This document shows positions 11,224 through 22,400 of a stretch of 64,000 nucleotides of DNA, in pieces. Under the pieces are notes generated by a model. It saw nothing but the letters and a program-made list of their open reading frames with translations, made no database searches and was not told the origin of the DNA. The stretch comes from Polychytrium aggregatum (Eukaryota; Chytridiomycota; Chytridiomycetes; Polychytriales). The DNA is taken from positions 155,107 to 219,106 of the forward strand of contig NW_026516281.1 in assembly GCF_025602895.1 (NCBI RefSeq), given 5' to 3'. A program made the translations under genes and the position numbers. Within the stretch, counting starts at the first letter, position 1. Each line of letters starts with the position of its first letter.

Positions 11224-12937
11224 ATGGACCGCCCGCGTGTTTATGTCGGCTGCCTGCTGCCCGTCGAGCGTTTCAGCTCGTCCGAGTCGATCTGGCAAAA
11301 GGCCGAGATTCTGTCGATCCGGAATGCGGATGTGTCACTGGAGAACGCAGAGTTCTACGTGCATTACGAGGGCTTCAACAAGCGTCTGGATGAGTGGGTG
11401 CCCTTCAAGCGGCTCAATCTCGACAAGGTCGAGTATCCAAAGGTCGTAGCGCCGACTCCAAAGAAGAAGAGCAGCGGCGCCTCGCAGCACGGCTCGGTTT
11501 CGTCGACACCGGTCCCAGGCACCCCAATGCACCAACCCGCATCCAAGTCCAAGGGAAAGGGTCGGAAAGGGAAGGGTGCCAGCTCTACTCTTGTTCAGTC
11601 CTTCAGCGCTTCCAGCGTGGTTGACTCCCCAGCGTCGCTCGCCACGCCATCCAGCGATCTGAAGCGGAAGCGGTCGCAGATGGAATCTAGTTCGTCGTCG
11701 CTTCAAAACTCGCCCGGAGGCAACGACGACTTTGCCGTGGGCTCCAACGACGTGGAAATGTCGGATGCCCTCTCTCAGCAGGACGATGAGAGGGCGGGCG
11801 ACGACCCCGACGCCGACGCCGACTCGACTCAGGGCTTCTCCAAGGAACGAGAGATCGAGAAGCTGCGGACGGGCGGCTCGATGACCCAGTGCATTACCGA
11901 GATCTCGCGGGTTCGAAACATCTCGTCCATCATCATGGGCAAGCACGAGGTCGAAACATGGTGCGTGACACTTGCCCGCTGCCTTGGACTCTGTGGGGGC
12001 ATGGAGCAACGGGACGCTGCTGACTTGCCCGCAGTGGGGAATGTATGTGACGGAGCCGTCGTTTCGAGCAACACGGCGGACTCTCCTCGGCAATCAACTC
12101 GTTTGGGCGGTCGCTGACGATCTGCACCTTCCACCACCCAGGTACTTTTCGCCATATCCCGAAGAGTTTTGCACTGGCGGAAAGATATACATTTGCGAGT
12201 TCTGTCTCGAGCCCTATGCGTCAGCATATGCCTTTGAGCGCCACCGGAAAAAGTGCACCCTCCATCATCCACCCGGCAATGAAATCTACCGCAAGGACCA
12301 CATTTCGTTCTTTGAGCTAGACGGGCGGCGCCAGCGCCACTACTGCCGAAATCTGTGTCTGCTGTCGAAGCTGTTCCTGGACCACAAGACGCTCTACTAC
12401 GACGTCGACCCGTTCCTCTACTATATCATGACGGCGTGCGACGATGTCGGCTTCCATCTCCTCGGATACTTTTCCAAGGAGAAGCAAAGCAGCGAGGACT
12501 ACAATGTCGCCTGTATCCTGACGCTTCCACAACACCAGCGAATGGGCTATGGAAAGCTCCTCATTGCGTTCTCGTACGAGCTGACAAAGATCGAGAAGAA
12601 GACCGGAAGTCCCGAGAAGCCCCTCTCGGATCTCGGACTGCTCTCTTACCGTGCCTTTTGGAGCGAGGTGATTCTCGAGAAGCTGATACATTACCACGGC
12701 GAGATCTCGATCGAGCAGCTGCGCGACGAAACCTCCTTCACAATCGACGATATCATGCTGACGCTCCAGGCCCTGGATCTGCTCAAGTTCTATAAGAACA
12801 GCCCGGTTCTCTATCTGAGCGACAAGAACATTGAGCACCTCCAAAAGTCCATCAAGAAGGCAAAGATCAAGATCGATCCTTCCAAAATCGAGTGGAAGCC
12901 GCCCGTTTTCCGCCCGAACCAGCTGCAATTCCTGTGA
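11224..12937 (+). CDS. ESA1: MYST-family histone acetyltransferase Esa1/KAT5 (Tip60)
   Basis: Two exons, 11224-11960 and 12142-12937, give 510 residues. The join rebuilds [12 protein letters not shown], the conserved entry to the MYST domain. Residues ~5-65 form a chromo-barrel domain ([20 protein letters not shown]). A low-complexity Ser/Lys/Asp-rich linker follows, then the MYST C2HC zinc finger (ICEFC...HRKKC), the catalytic Cys in [20 protein letters not shown] with the acetyl-CoA loop QRMGYG, and the conserved Glu in [10 protein letters not shown]. Esa1 is the catalytic subunit of NuA4, acetylating histones H4 and H2A for transcription and DNA repair. The length is slightly above yeast Esa1 because of the linker. 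Confidence 0.97.
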
Positions 12938-13404
12938 GAAGCCTGGTCCGACATGGACTTGACCCTCCACAGACTTGCCCCGCATCCGCTCAACGAAGGG
13001 ATTGGATTTTTCTGTTGACTCGGATCGGTGTCTTGTCGCGGTGCCGGAGCCTGTCAGCGCTGCCGCGATGATTCCCTGGGTTGGGCATCGCGGATCTCCC
13101 ATGCCGCCATAGTTTTGGTCCTTATCAGAAAATAACGGGACAGCGTCCCTGTTCTCAATCATCATAGACCTGGTGCCTGTTGAACTCACTCACCGAGCAC
13201 GCATGGGCGCCTCTGGTGGTGGGTGAGTTACTCGGAACATCGAACAAGTCCGAGTCTCCTGTGACCGGATGTGTCCCTTCCTTTGCTTCCAGGAGGCGTT
13301 CCCACATGCCAAGACAAAGTTAGTCTCCTTGGACATGCTGCTTGGCCATGGTGGACGGTGGATGGGTGTGTATTCAAGCCCCGGAAAGCAGCGACAGCGC
13401 CGAC
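12938..13404. other. Intergenic between convergent ESA1 and ZSWIM2-like genes
   Basis: 467 bp between the 3' ends of two convergent genes. It contains one member (about 13177-13310) of a diverged direct repeat pair; the other member is at about 16760-16890. I see no gene in it. Confidence 0.5.
13177..13310 (+). repeat. Dispersed direct repeat, copy A
   Basis: Begins GTTGAACTC.TCACCGAGCAC and shares with copy B (about 16762-16890) the blocks TCTCTGGTGGTGG, GAGTCTCC and CTTGCTTCCAxGAGGCG, with scattered substitutions throughout. The two copies lie in the same orientation on either side of the ZSWIM2-like gene. Confidence 0.75.
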
Positions 13405-16400
13405 TCAGTAGAAGGATGTCTCGTTTCGTTTTGGGTGCGCTGCAACAGCCATGGTCGCCCAGTTCTTTGCCCTTGGGCCTGCATCCGATTCTGGCTGTCG
13501 TGCCTGTCCCTTGGCGTCAGGATCCAGTCTGACAAGCTGTCCGACGAACTGGTCGACCGAGAGGGACGGGAGAGACAGCAGAGCCCGTGAGGTCGTGTGG
13601 GGCTGGTGTGAGCCGGACGGTAAGTCCGCAGCTGTCTCTGGGACAGTTGGCCGGGGTCGATTCGAGGCGCCGACCAGACGTTTCTCGGAGGATGTTGGAT
13701 GGCTGCGTGTAGGCACGATGGTCTTGACAATGATATCCGGCAGCAGCAAATCGGAGCCGGGGCAATTTGGACGCCGCTCTTGCTGCGGGATTTGGGCTGT
13801 CTGGGGCGATCGCTTCGGCTTGAGCTTGGGCTTTGTTTTGTGCGAGCGCCGGTCTGTCGGACGGCCTGTGCGGAAGCTTTGTGCTTTCGTTTCATCCGTC
13901 GATGCTCGCTGAGACTGCTCTGCAGCCGGAGCGAGGTGATGTTGGCTGTTGCCGATGACACATATCATGTTTTCTTGAACAGGCGGGGGTTGTGGCTCAT
14001 GTGCTTGCCGCGACTTCTTGGGCTTGACGGGCTTTTCGGAAGGCGGCGGCTCGATGTCGTAATAGTTTGGTCGATACACCGGCAGATCCAGCATGATCGC
14101 GTCGGCCTCGCCTTGGTTTGAGATGGAGGAGTAAGCAGGTCGGTGGCAGCGGGGACAATTGGGCTTGGTCTGCAAGAGCCAGCGATCTGTGCAGGGCGAG
14201 AGGAGATGTGAGTTTACATGCTTTCCTGGACAGACCGAATTGTCTGGCTCCTTGGGCATTCGACTGCAGGTATCTTATCTTGGCATACATCAACATGTCG
14301 CGCGGCCACCCACCAATGCATGGACGGTGGAAGTCGCATCCACACGGCAAAATCCTCTTCAGGTCTCCTCGTCGCCACTTGTCATAGCAGATCTCGCACT
14401 TGGCGTCCTTGAGCCCAGGCAGATCCGTGGACTTGACCGTCTTGGTGGGGAACGAGTTGACAATCTGGATCGGGACGTGCCCTTGCTCGACTCGCCCGTC
14501 CAGCTGCAAAAGGAGATCGTAGTCATTGTGCCCCAGCTCCCGCCGCTGCAGCTGGTCGATCAGCTGAGGCGGAAGCGACGAGGCCACCATCCGCGAGGCT
14601 GGCTTCCACTGCTCCTGCCGTTTGGATCGGACCATAAACACATGTTCGCTGCAGATGCCCCCATAGAGCGACAAGGGTATCAAAGACAGTCAGCTTGACA
14701 CATCGGATTCCAGACGGATCCGTCCGGTTTGGCAGTGTCGGCCGACACAGACACTCACATCGGCGATCATGCCCAGTGTCATCGGCTCTGGCATACCTGT
14801 GGCTTCCTCCAGTAAAGCATTTTTGGCAGAGATAATACTCTTTGCAGTTCTGGCACCTGGGACACGGAAATGTGATGAGGATCGATACCGCTGCTTGGAG
14901 AGTGCGATGGTGGATTCCTATCTGCTGTCCTCAATCGCACAGCGGGTGAGGCAGCGGAGCGAGTTGGATCTGAGCCTGCTTACTTGTGACAGTTTCCCAC
15001 GATCGGAAGCAGTCCACATCCACGACAAGTGCAGCCTGAGCAGACATTGGCAATGCCCAATGCGGATGAGATTGGCTCGGCTGCGACGACATCGCCGCCA
15101 CGAGTCATTTTGAGCACAGAGCGGGACAGCAAAGGCCTACCAAGATGTCGGGTTTCTCGCTCAACCTTCTCCCTTCTTCGGACCTTGAAGGCCGCCTCGT
15201 ATTCTCCTTTCAGGTGGTCGATTGTGCCAAAGTTGTTGCGACAAAGCTGTGTCGATGCATGAGTCAGCAACACGATTGCCGTCGACGAGACCACATTCAA
15301 AGAGAGGTTTCGGGTGGCGCTAAGCGCTTGGTGGGCCAAGAGGCACAGATATGTCGCTCCAAAGCAAGAACGCCTGGGCACCCAGCGGGATGGGTGCTCA
15401 CTCACCGGGCACTTGACCACATCGACACCCATGGCCTTGGCCTGGTGCTCTGCCATAATCTTCATGCACTTGATGTGCACGTTGTTCCCACAGCTTGTTC
15501 TGCAGTATGTGATCTGGGACGGCGCGGTGTCGTTAAACTCTTCCTGGCAGATTGGGCTGTGGTGGATTGAGTCGAGTCAATGCATAGCGACGAGCCTGGA
15601 TTCGGCGGGACTGAAATACAATCCGATGCTGCAACGCACCACACATCGCCTTCAGAGATCTCACGTCGCGAGATGGCGTCGTCGTTTTCGGGCCTCGCGG
15701 GCTGTGTCTTGGCTGCAGCGACGCTGGGCGGGGTATTTGAGTGCTATGGACAACAGGTGGCATGAGTGTGGTTAGCTTTTGGACGCGGATTCTGTGGTCC
15801 GCACAGCCAGAGTCGGGACGTCAGTTGGAGCGGGCCAGCATCCACTCACGTAGCTCTTGCGGCCCCGCAAAACCTGGCTGATCTCTCGTTCAACAAGAGA
15901 TCGCTGGTAAATGGCCTCAGAGTCCTTTGGGACGTGGAAGACCTTGATCATGACCCACAGCTGTGCCATGGCATGGGAACGCGGAAGTTAAGAAACCGCC
16001 CGGTGATGGGGCTGCTGCTCACAACCGCCGCCAGTGTCGTCGGGCATCCCCGTCGAGAACGGAGAGTGGCAGTCTCTCCCAGAGTAAATACCAGGCGGCC
16101 GGTCCAAAGCAGCAGCAATGTCCCCTGTTGGCCTCCCCCCCCCCGATTTCCTCTGCAAACCTCATGAGCCTGATCCCAGAGCGTGGGATCGCGGCCAAAT
16201 GCTACCTACGATGTGGACGCAGAGCTCTTGCTCCGACACAAAATCTGCGCAAGTGCATGTCTGGCACGATCCAAGGCCGACTTTGTACTTCTTCTCGGCC
16301 TCGGCCTCTCGCAAGATGAATGCCATCGGGCCCAGCTCCTGGACGACGAGCAGACGCAGATTCGCCGCCTGGTCGAGTCGCTCCTGAACGAGCGGCGGGC

Positions 16401-16431
16401 ACGTTCGTCGTAGTGGCTGCTCTCTTGACAT
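13405..16431 (-). CDS. ZSWIM2-like RING E3 ubiquitin ligase (SWIM-RING-ZZ-RING)
   Basis: Domain order read through the exons: N-terminus MSREQPLRRTCPPLVQERL (start 16431); SWIM zinc finger GSCQTCTCADFVSEQELCVHI (about 16280-16200); LWVMIKVFHVPKDSEAIYQ and EISQVLRGR (about 15965-15860); first RING CPICQEEFNDTAPSQITYC...CGNNVHIKCM (about 15555-15410); ZZ-type finger, CSGCTCRGCGLLPIVGNCHK then CQNCKEYYLCQKCF (about 15050-14790); KRQEQWKPASR; second RING CEICYDKWRRGDLKRILPC then NCPRCHRP (about 14400-14120). A basic, Pro-rich tail of ~200 residues follows and stops at 13405. This order is diagnostic of ZSWIM2 (MEX), an E3 ligase of animal cells; it is notable in a fungus. The substrate cannot be read from sequence. 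Eight or more exons. Confidence 0.85.
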
Positions 16432-17044
16432 TATGAGGTCGTGGTCGTGAGGGATACTTGGGAAGCAAGACGAGAGCGACGGCTCTGCAGACGGATGCGA
16501 GCGGGTCGGGAAGGCGGTCGCTCGCCAGTGGCGGAAGCGTGATTGGCAGGATGAACAGTCGCATACCCCGGCCATTCAGTCAAACGGGACAGTCACTTTC
16601 TGGCATCAGCGAAACAAGTCTGATGAACTTCCGTAGGCTCCAGTGGGCAAGCCATGCGATTGTTTCCCGTCCTGGTTGGCAATCTCTCTGTGATGCATTC
16701 ACTCGACGCTCTGGACAGCTCCATGGTGTATCGATATCAAGATCCTCGAGCACCCCTGAGATATGTTGAACTCGTTCACCGAGCACACCTGAACGTCTCT
16801 GGTGGTGGATGAATTGCTCATAGCACTTGGCGAACCTGAGTCTCCGTGGGCTGGATGCATATCTCTTCCCTTGCTTCCAAGAGGCGTCACACTACCGGCA
16901 CCCCTCCGCGGTCCCGGAGTATGCTCGATCCATGCCCATAGCTACTGTAGGAAAGTATATATGTATCCGGCAAGTACAACGGCAGTAGACCGAGGCACTG
17001 GCCAGGGCTGGCGCTTGGTAATCGACGATGATCCCAATTTGGAC
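16432..17044. other. Intergenic 5' to ZSWIM2-like, 3' to IBA57
   Basis: About 610 bp with the second member of the dispersed repeat pair (16762-16890). Several short open frames are present, none with recognisable similarity. Confidence 0.5.
16762..16890 (+). repeat. Dispersed direct repeat, copy B
   Basis: Diverged copy of the element at about 13177-13310, same orientation, aligned along its length with substitutions and small indels. No open frame is conserved between the two, so it is probably non-coding. Confidence 0.75.
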
Positions 17045-18904
17045 TCACGACTGCTCGCCTATGGGCGCTGGCCACCATTCAGGCACATATGCCCTGAGCT
17101 TCAAGCCGTTCTCACACACGAGCTCCTGGCCATCTTTCAGAGCCCCAACGTGGTCGAGTCGGAGCAGAGCCAGGCCCACGTTGTGAATGCCAGAGCAAAA
17201 CTTGCCGACGCTTGTGCCGCCGCTGCTGGCTTTCCGTCGCGTGGGCTTGGATTCCGAGTCGCCAACAAGCACAATGTCGGACCCCGTGGTAGGCAGCGGC
17301 ACATTGAACTCGGTGTCGATACTCTGTTGGTCCGGTGCGCTGGTGATTCGTATAAGCAGATGCATATGAGCACATGGATAACGAAGACCAAGGACAATAC
17401 GTATGGGAACTCAGTTCGATGTGGATGCATCACAGAGCGGCACAGCAGATACCAGGCCGGGGACGCAAATACGGGACGGCAGCTCACCTCTCCGTGTCGG
17501 TATAGAGCTGCACTGGCACGATTCGCTTGCGCGTGACACCGGTGTGGTAGGTACGGATGGTGAGCTCCTGGCCGAGATAGCATCCCTTTCGGAAGTCGAC
17601 TCCGTGCATGTAGTCAAAGTTGGACTCCAAGGGAAGCGAGGCAGCGTGAAAAAAGTCGTCTGGTCCTTCGGGGATGCCGGCCAACAGTCGACGGATCTTG
17701 TACTCCTCAGGAGCGACCTGGATAAAGTTGGGGGGCAGGGGTGCTGGTGGTGTTTCGTAGAGTAGCGGTGTAAGCCACGGAGCTGCGACGACAGATTGAC
17801 GATGCAGTTTGGATGACTGCGCGGTCGGAGCCTCCGTGAATCCATGGGTTGTCGCTCCGGGCGATATGGATGTGTGCACATCAGCATTGGCGCATGGATG
17901 TGTGCACATCGGCACATGCTGTACTTACGAACAGCATCGCCCTTCATCAGGAAGCGCACTCCAAACTCGGGATGCCGACAGTCCTTCAGGCCATTGTCCA
18001 CAAAGCTATTCTTGGCCAGCACCGAGCCTGCGGGAGTGCTGCTGCCGCTCTTGGGCACAAACGTCCCGCCCCAGAGCTGCTTGCTCTGCGGGCCCCATGC
18101 CTGCCACACCCGCCAGTCCGACTGCGGGGTGATTTTGGCTTTGGTGCGCAGAAGAAACCGCTTGAGATGGGCGTGCAGCCCCGGCAGGCTGGCCTCGGCC
18201 GATTCGACCAGGAAGGCTGGATGTGGGAATGTCTGGTTGACGTTCTTTGGATAGATGAAGGCATCGAATAGCACTCGTCCCTGGAACCGATGTGCGTGTT
18301 GCGGCAGAGGATATATATACACATCAGCATCCAGTTTCCAGTTGCAGGTGAGGGCGGGGGGGAGGAAAGCGAACCGGAAAGGTCGCTCTGCCCTGGAAAA
18401 CTGCAAAGGACGTTCATGGCGAACCAGGGCTGCTCGCTCGATGCCGCCGTACCTGCGGAGACAAGAACGCAGCCAGCACGCCGTCGCCGCCCCGTTCGAT
18501 GTTGAGCATCTGGTTGGTTGTCAGGCCTTGCAGGAACTTGATGGCCTCGGGCCCTTCTATCTCGAGACACGCTCGGTTGTCCAAACGCACATATTCGTTC
18601 CTGGCATTCGAAGATCGCAGATACTCCTGCGCGTTCGTTTTGGTGGCATAGCTGCGACCCAGGGTATCCTGCGCTATGCTCTGGCCTGCGAATCGGCCCG
18701 TGTATCGACCTGGGAATAATATGCAATAGTGAGACGGATTGCGTCGGCGGCGGCGACTGGTGCGCTACAGTGGCGAGGCCTGGTCGGAGAGGTAGAGATT
18801 GTCGGCAAACGAGCCACCCTGCCTGGCCAGCGAAACGACACTCGGGATGAACAGGCAAGCCCACCACGAGCCACAGCACATCGTCGGAAGGGCTGCATCC
18901 TCAT
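17045..18904 (-). CDS. IBA57: Mitochondrial iron-sulfur cluster maturation factor IBA57 (GcvT/Caf17 family)
   Basis: A basic, Arg-rich N-terminus ([20 protein letters not shown]) fits a mitochondrial presequence. Core exons read [71 protein letters not shown] and the family signature [20 protein letters not shown] (about 17590-17530). The final exon ends [20 protein letters not shown] and stops at 17045. IBA57 works with ISCA1/ISCA2 in making [4Fe-4S] clusters for aconitase, lipoate synthase and others in the matrix. The first join, near 18705, is uncertain, so the start could differ from 18904. An intron at about 17865-17935 carries two copies of GGATGTGTGCACATC. Confidence 0.92.
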
Positions 18905-19455
18905 GACACTTGGCATTCTTTCTTTGCTGTCGACTGCTGGGTTGGGGCGTGATGGTCTTGGCTGCCGCGGCTTGGATCGATGCAAGATCGATGCGAGATC
19001 GTTGTTGGTCCGTTGCCGGATCGCTGCGAGATCGACGCCATTCCAAATCCGGGCGGACAGGTGCTGCGCAGCATGGCGCCGGCGGGTTGGCCCGCCCTCC
19101 CGGCGTCGACCAAGACAGATAGCCAGCGCCCTCTCGCCCGTCCTCCGCCAAGCTATCCGGCAGACCTTGCAGCTGAGATTAACGACGATATGCTGTCACG
19201 GAAGCCCTTCCCAAGCGAGGCGTGTGCGCTCGACAGCCTCGGGTTCGGCAACGAGCTTCATGTGGGTGTCGTCGTGTCTGTGGTTCCGCGTGCAAACCTT
19301 CATGTTGCCATCGAGAACCCTCACCTCACCTCATCCCCATGTCCGCTGTTCACACCAGGATCTCAAGGTCGCCGACATATATCAGGTGAGGGTGACCGCA
19401 CAACCCCAAAGGCAGAGTCCGTGCTGCATTATGCTGTCCAGCGTCGCATCCAACG
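18905..19455. other. Divergent intergenic region, may hold the 5' exon of the Bzz1-like gene
   Basis: 551 bp between IBA57 and the first clear F-BAR exon. An ATG at about 19190 followed by SLGFGNELH and a GTGGGT donor near 19270 is a candidate first exon for the Bzz1-like gene. Short tandem GATCG-type motifs (about 18965-19030) occur. Otherwise nothing is recognised. Confidence 0.4.
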
Positions 19456-22400
19456 ATGAGCCAATGCCATGCTCGGCTCGATGGCATTCTGGCTCGCTCC
19501 CACGCTGGCCCAGCATCCTTCTGCATCTCGCAGCGCCTCCGATCCACTTCAACTCCTCATCGCTCACTCATCGCGCTCATTCATGCCGCCGGATACAACC
19601 ACACGATCGACGTGCTGCAGTACGAAAGCATCCAGTTCCTCGGCGACTTGCGAGACTTTCTCAAGGAGCGCGCCGACCTCGAGAAGGAGTACTCGCGTAA
19701 ACTCGAGGTCCTGAGCCGGAAATTCCTTGCCCGTCGCGAGAGACGCAAGGCCGCTCTGGGGCAGTTTCTGGCTCAGTTCCAGGCGGTCCCTGGCAGCCAG
19801 CTCAAGGGATTGCACAGGATCAACTACCCGGTGACTGAATCCTGTCTCGACTGGATACAAAATAGGTAGGACACCTGCTGAGGGAGATTCAACTTGCACG
19901 GTGGTGATGGTGATGGTGATGGTGATGGTGATGGTGATGGTGATGGTGATGGTGATGGTGATGGTGATGGTGACGCTGATGGTGATGGTGATAGGGACCA
20001 CAGCGCAGGCGACTGCATAATGGACATGTACACGTCGGCGTACTAAATAACCGTGTCTGCAAATTTGGGCGGTACATAGCTCGGCTCACAGGTGCTGGTC
20101 AGATATTCTCAAAGAAACCGAGAGCGTCGCCCGCAACCACTCGGACTATTCAGATTCGTTGAACGTGCGGGTGGTCGAAAGGATCAAGACGATCCGGCTC
20201 CGCCACGAAGAGTCCAGGAAGAAGGTGAGGCGTGTGTGCGGTGTGTGCGGTGTGTGCGGTGTGTGCGACACTATCGTCCGGTCTCACCTCTTTCTGGCTT
20301 CGTTTCGTATCATATCGTATCGCTAAGGCTTACTTGGTTGTCGGAGTTGGATATATGCAACAATAGACGGTGCGCTGATCATACCTTCGCCTCCTTCTCT
20401 CCCCCACCAACCACTGACCGCCACCAACTGACCACCACCAACCACTGACCACCACCGATCAATAATAACAACAACAACAAACTTTCTAGAACCTCACCTT
20501 CTGCCAGCGCCTTGTGGCTGAGCGCGATAAAATCTATGACGAAACGGCCCAAGCCAAGCACAAGTACGACGTCACTTGTGATCTCGTCGACACGGCAAAG
20601 TCAAAGCACGACCGGGCCATTGACGAGCGAACGCGGGAGAAGCACAAGCTTACCTACCACCAGGAGATCCTCGATATGTACAACAACAAGGTCTATATCC
20701 TTCCTTCTCTCCTTTCCCATTCTCCCCTCCCTTTCGGATTCACGCCTCTTTCCAACCCGCGTCGATGGCTGTGTCCTAGCAAATGAACATTGGCATTGGG
20801 TCGCATGTGAGACGCATCGAAGGGAGATGTGCACGCTGACAAACACACAATGAATGCATTTGTTCTACCTTGATATCACTTGATCTACCTTGATATCACA
20901 TGGTCTACCTTGATATCACTTGGCGTGGCTGATCGTGGTCCTGCTTTCCATCCCGGCCCCCCCCCTGCCCAACAGAACCTCTACATCTTATCGCTCGACG
21001 TTGCCAAGGCTGTCCAAGATAGCTATTACAACAAAACCGTCCCGGCGATTGTCAAGGTGTGTGTGTGTCGATTCTGCCCAGAACTCAGGCAGCCGGATCA
21101 TATCTCTGTGCCGATTCTGGTCTGCCTCGAGATTCATGTTTGGCTAGGGATCAGCTCCAGTGCCCGGCACTCGTGTTTTTGAATGCATTGCAGACTCGAT
21201 GTGTATGATCATATCGCTGTGTCGTTTCACGTCTGCAGGGGTGTACTGCCTCAACAGCCACGGTCCGGCGCACATCCATACTCTGCGTCTCATCGGTGCC
21301 GGCTGCCGTCTTCCGGTTGCTCTGCTAACCACTCACTCCCAACACGCCGCTCGTCCAGATGGCAATGGATAGCGGATCCTCAGCGATTCTCGAGCTACAC
21401 GGCGCTCTGGACGACTATGTCGACTTGTCCCTGCAGCGCGATCAATATTCCCAGGCCTCCATAGACAAAATCAAGCAGACAATCGCCAGTTTGGACGGCT
21501 CGGGTGATGCCGACGCTTTCCTGGCGAAAGCGAGGGCTGGGTTCAAGGATGCACCGACGCCGCACGAGTTTGCGTTCCAGTCGAGCGGCTTGTGGAAAGA
21601 AACGGTATGTGGTCGATGCAGGAACAGAAGTTGAGAAGGAGGAGGAGGAGGAGGGGGGGAAAGGGCATCGACGACGGCACTCGCTGACCCTCCCAGCTGT
21701 ATGCCATTTTCCGATCGGGTGGTTGCTGTTGCTGCTGCTGCTGCGGCTGTTGCTGTTCCAGGGCGAGATGTCCACCGACGACTTTTCGCGCATTTTCTTG
21801 ACCAACAAGCTCGAGAAGATTCGCGATGCTTTGGACCTTGTCTCGAAAGACATCGAGGCCAAGCACAAGGCGATCGAGGGTCTTCAGAAGCTCTATGATA
21901 CCTACACCGCCAACCCGCGCCAGGGTGATCCGTACAAGGCACGAGAGGTAGGTGTCGCTGGGACCACTTTGGCGGTCTGGTCCCTCATCTGTGCTGTTGT
22001 TGCTGTTACTGTTGTGAAGGATCTGTGGCGCCGTAGTTGCGGTGCGACTGTTTTAGGCTGCTGCGTGCACGGTTGTGGCCGGAGGGAGGAGAGAGGAGTC
22101 GACTCTGTCTGGGAAGATGGGGGGGGAAACTGGATCACCCGGCTGCCCGATGATATGTCTGGCACAGGAGCGGCACAGGGCTCATGGAAGCTCACACCAT
22201 CCATCTGCACAACGGGACGTTCCAGGGCATTGACGAACTCGAGAAAGAAATCCTGTTGCTGACTTGGACCGAGATTCGGTACCAGACACTGTGCGCAAAA
22301 GTCACAGGCACCATTGGAGGTAATGCAAACATCCACAGTGACCAGGATCCTGAAACGGAGGAGAGGAGAGAAAGAGAGACGAAGAGCGACAGGGTGATGG

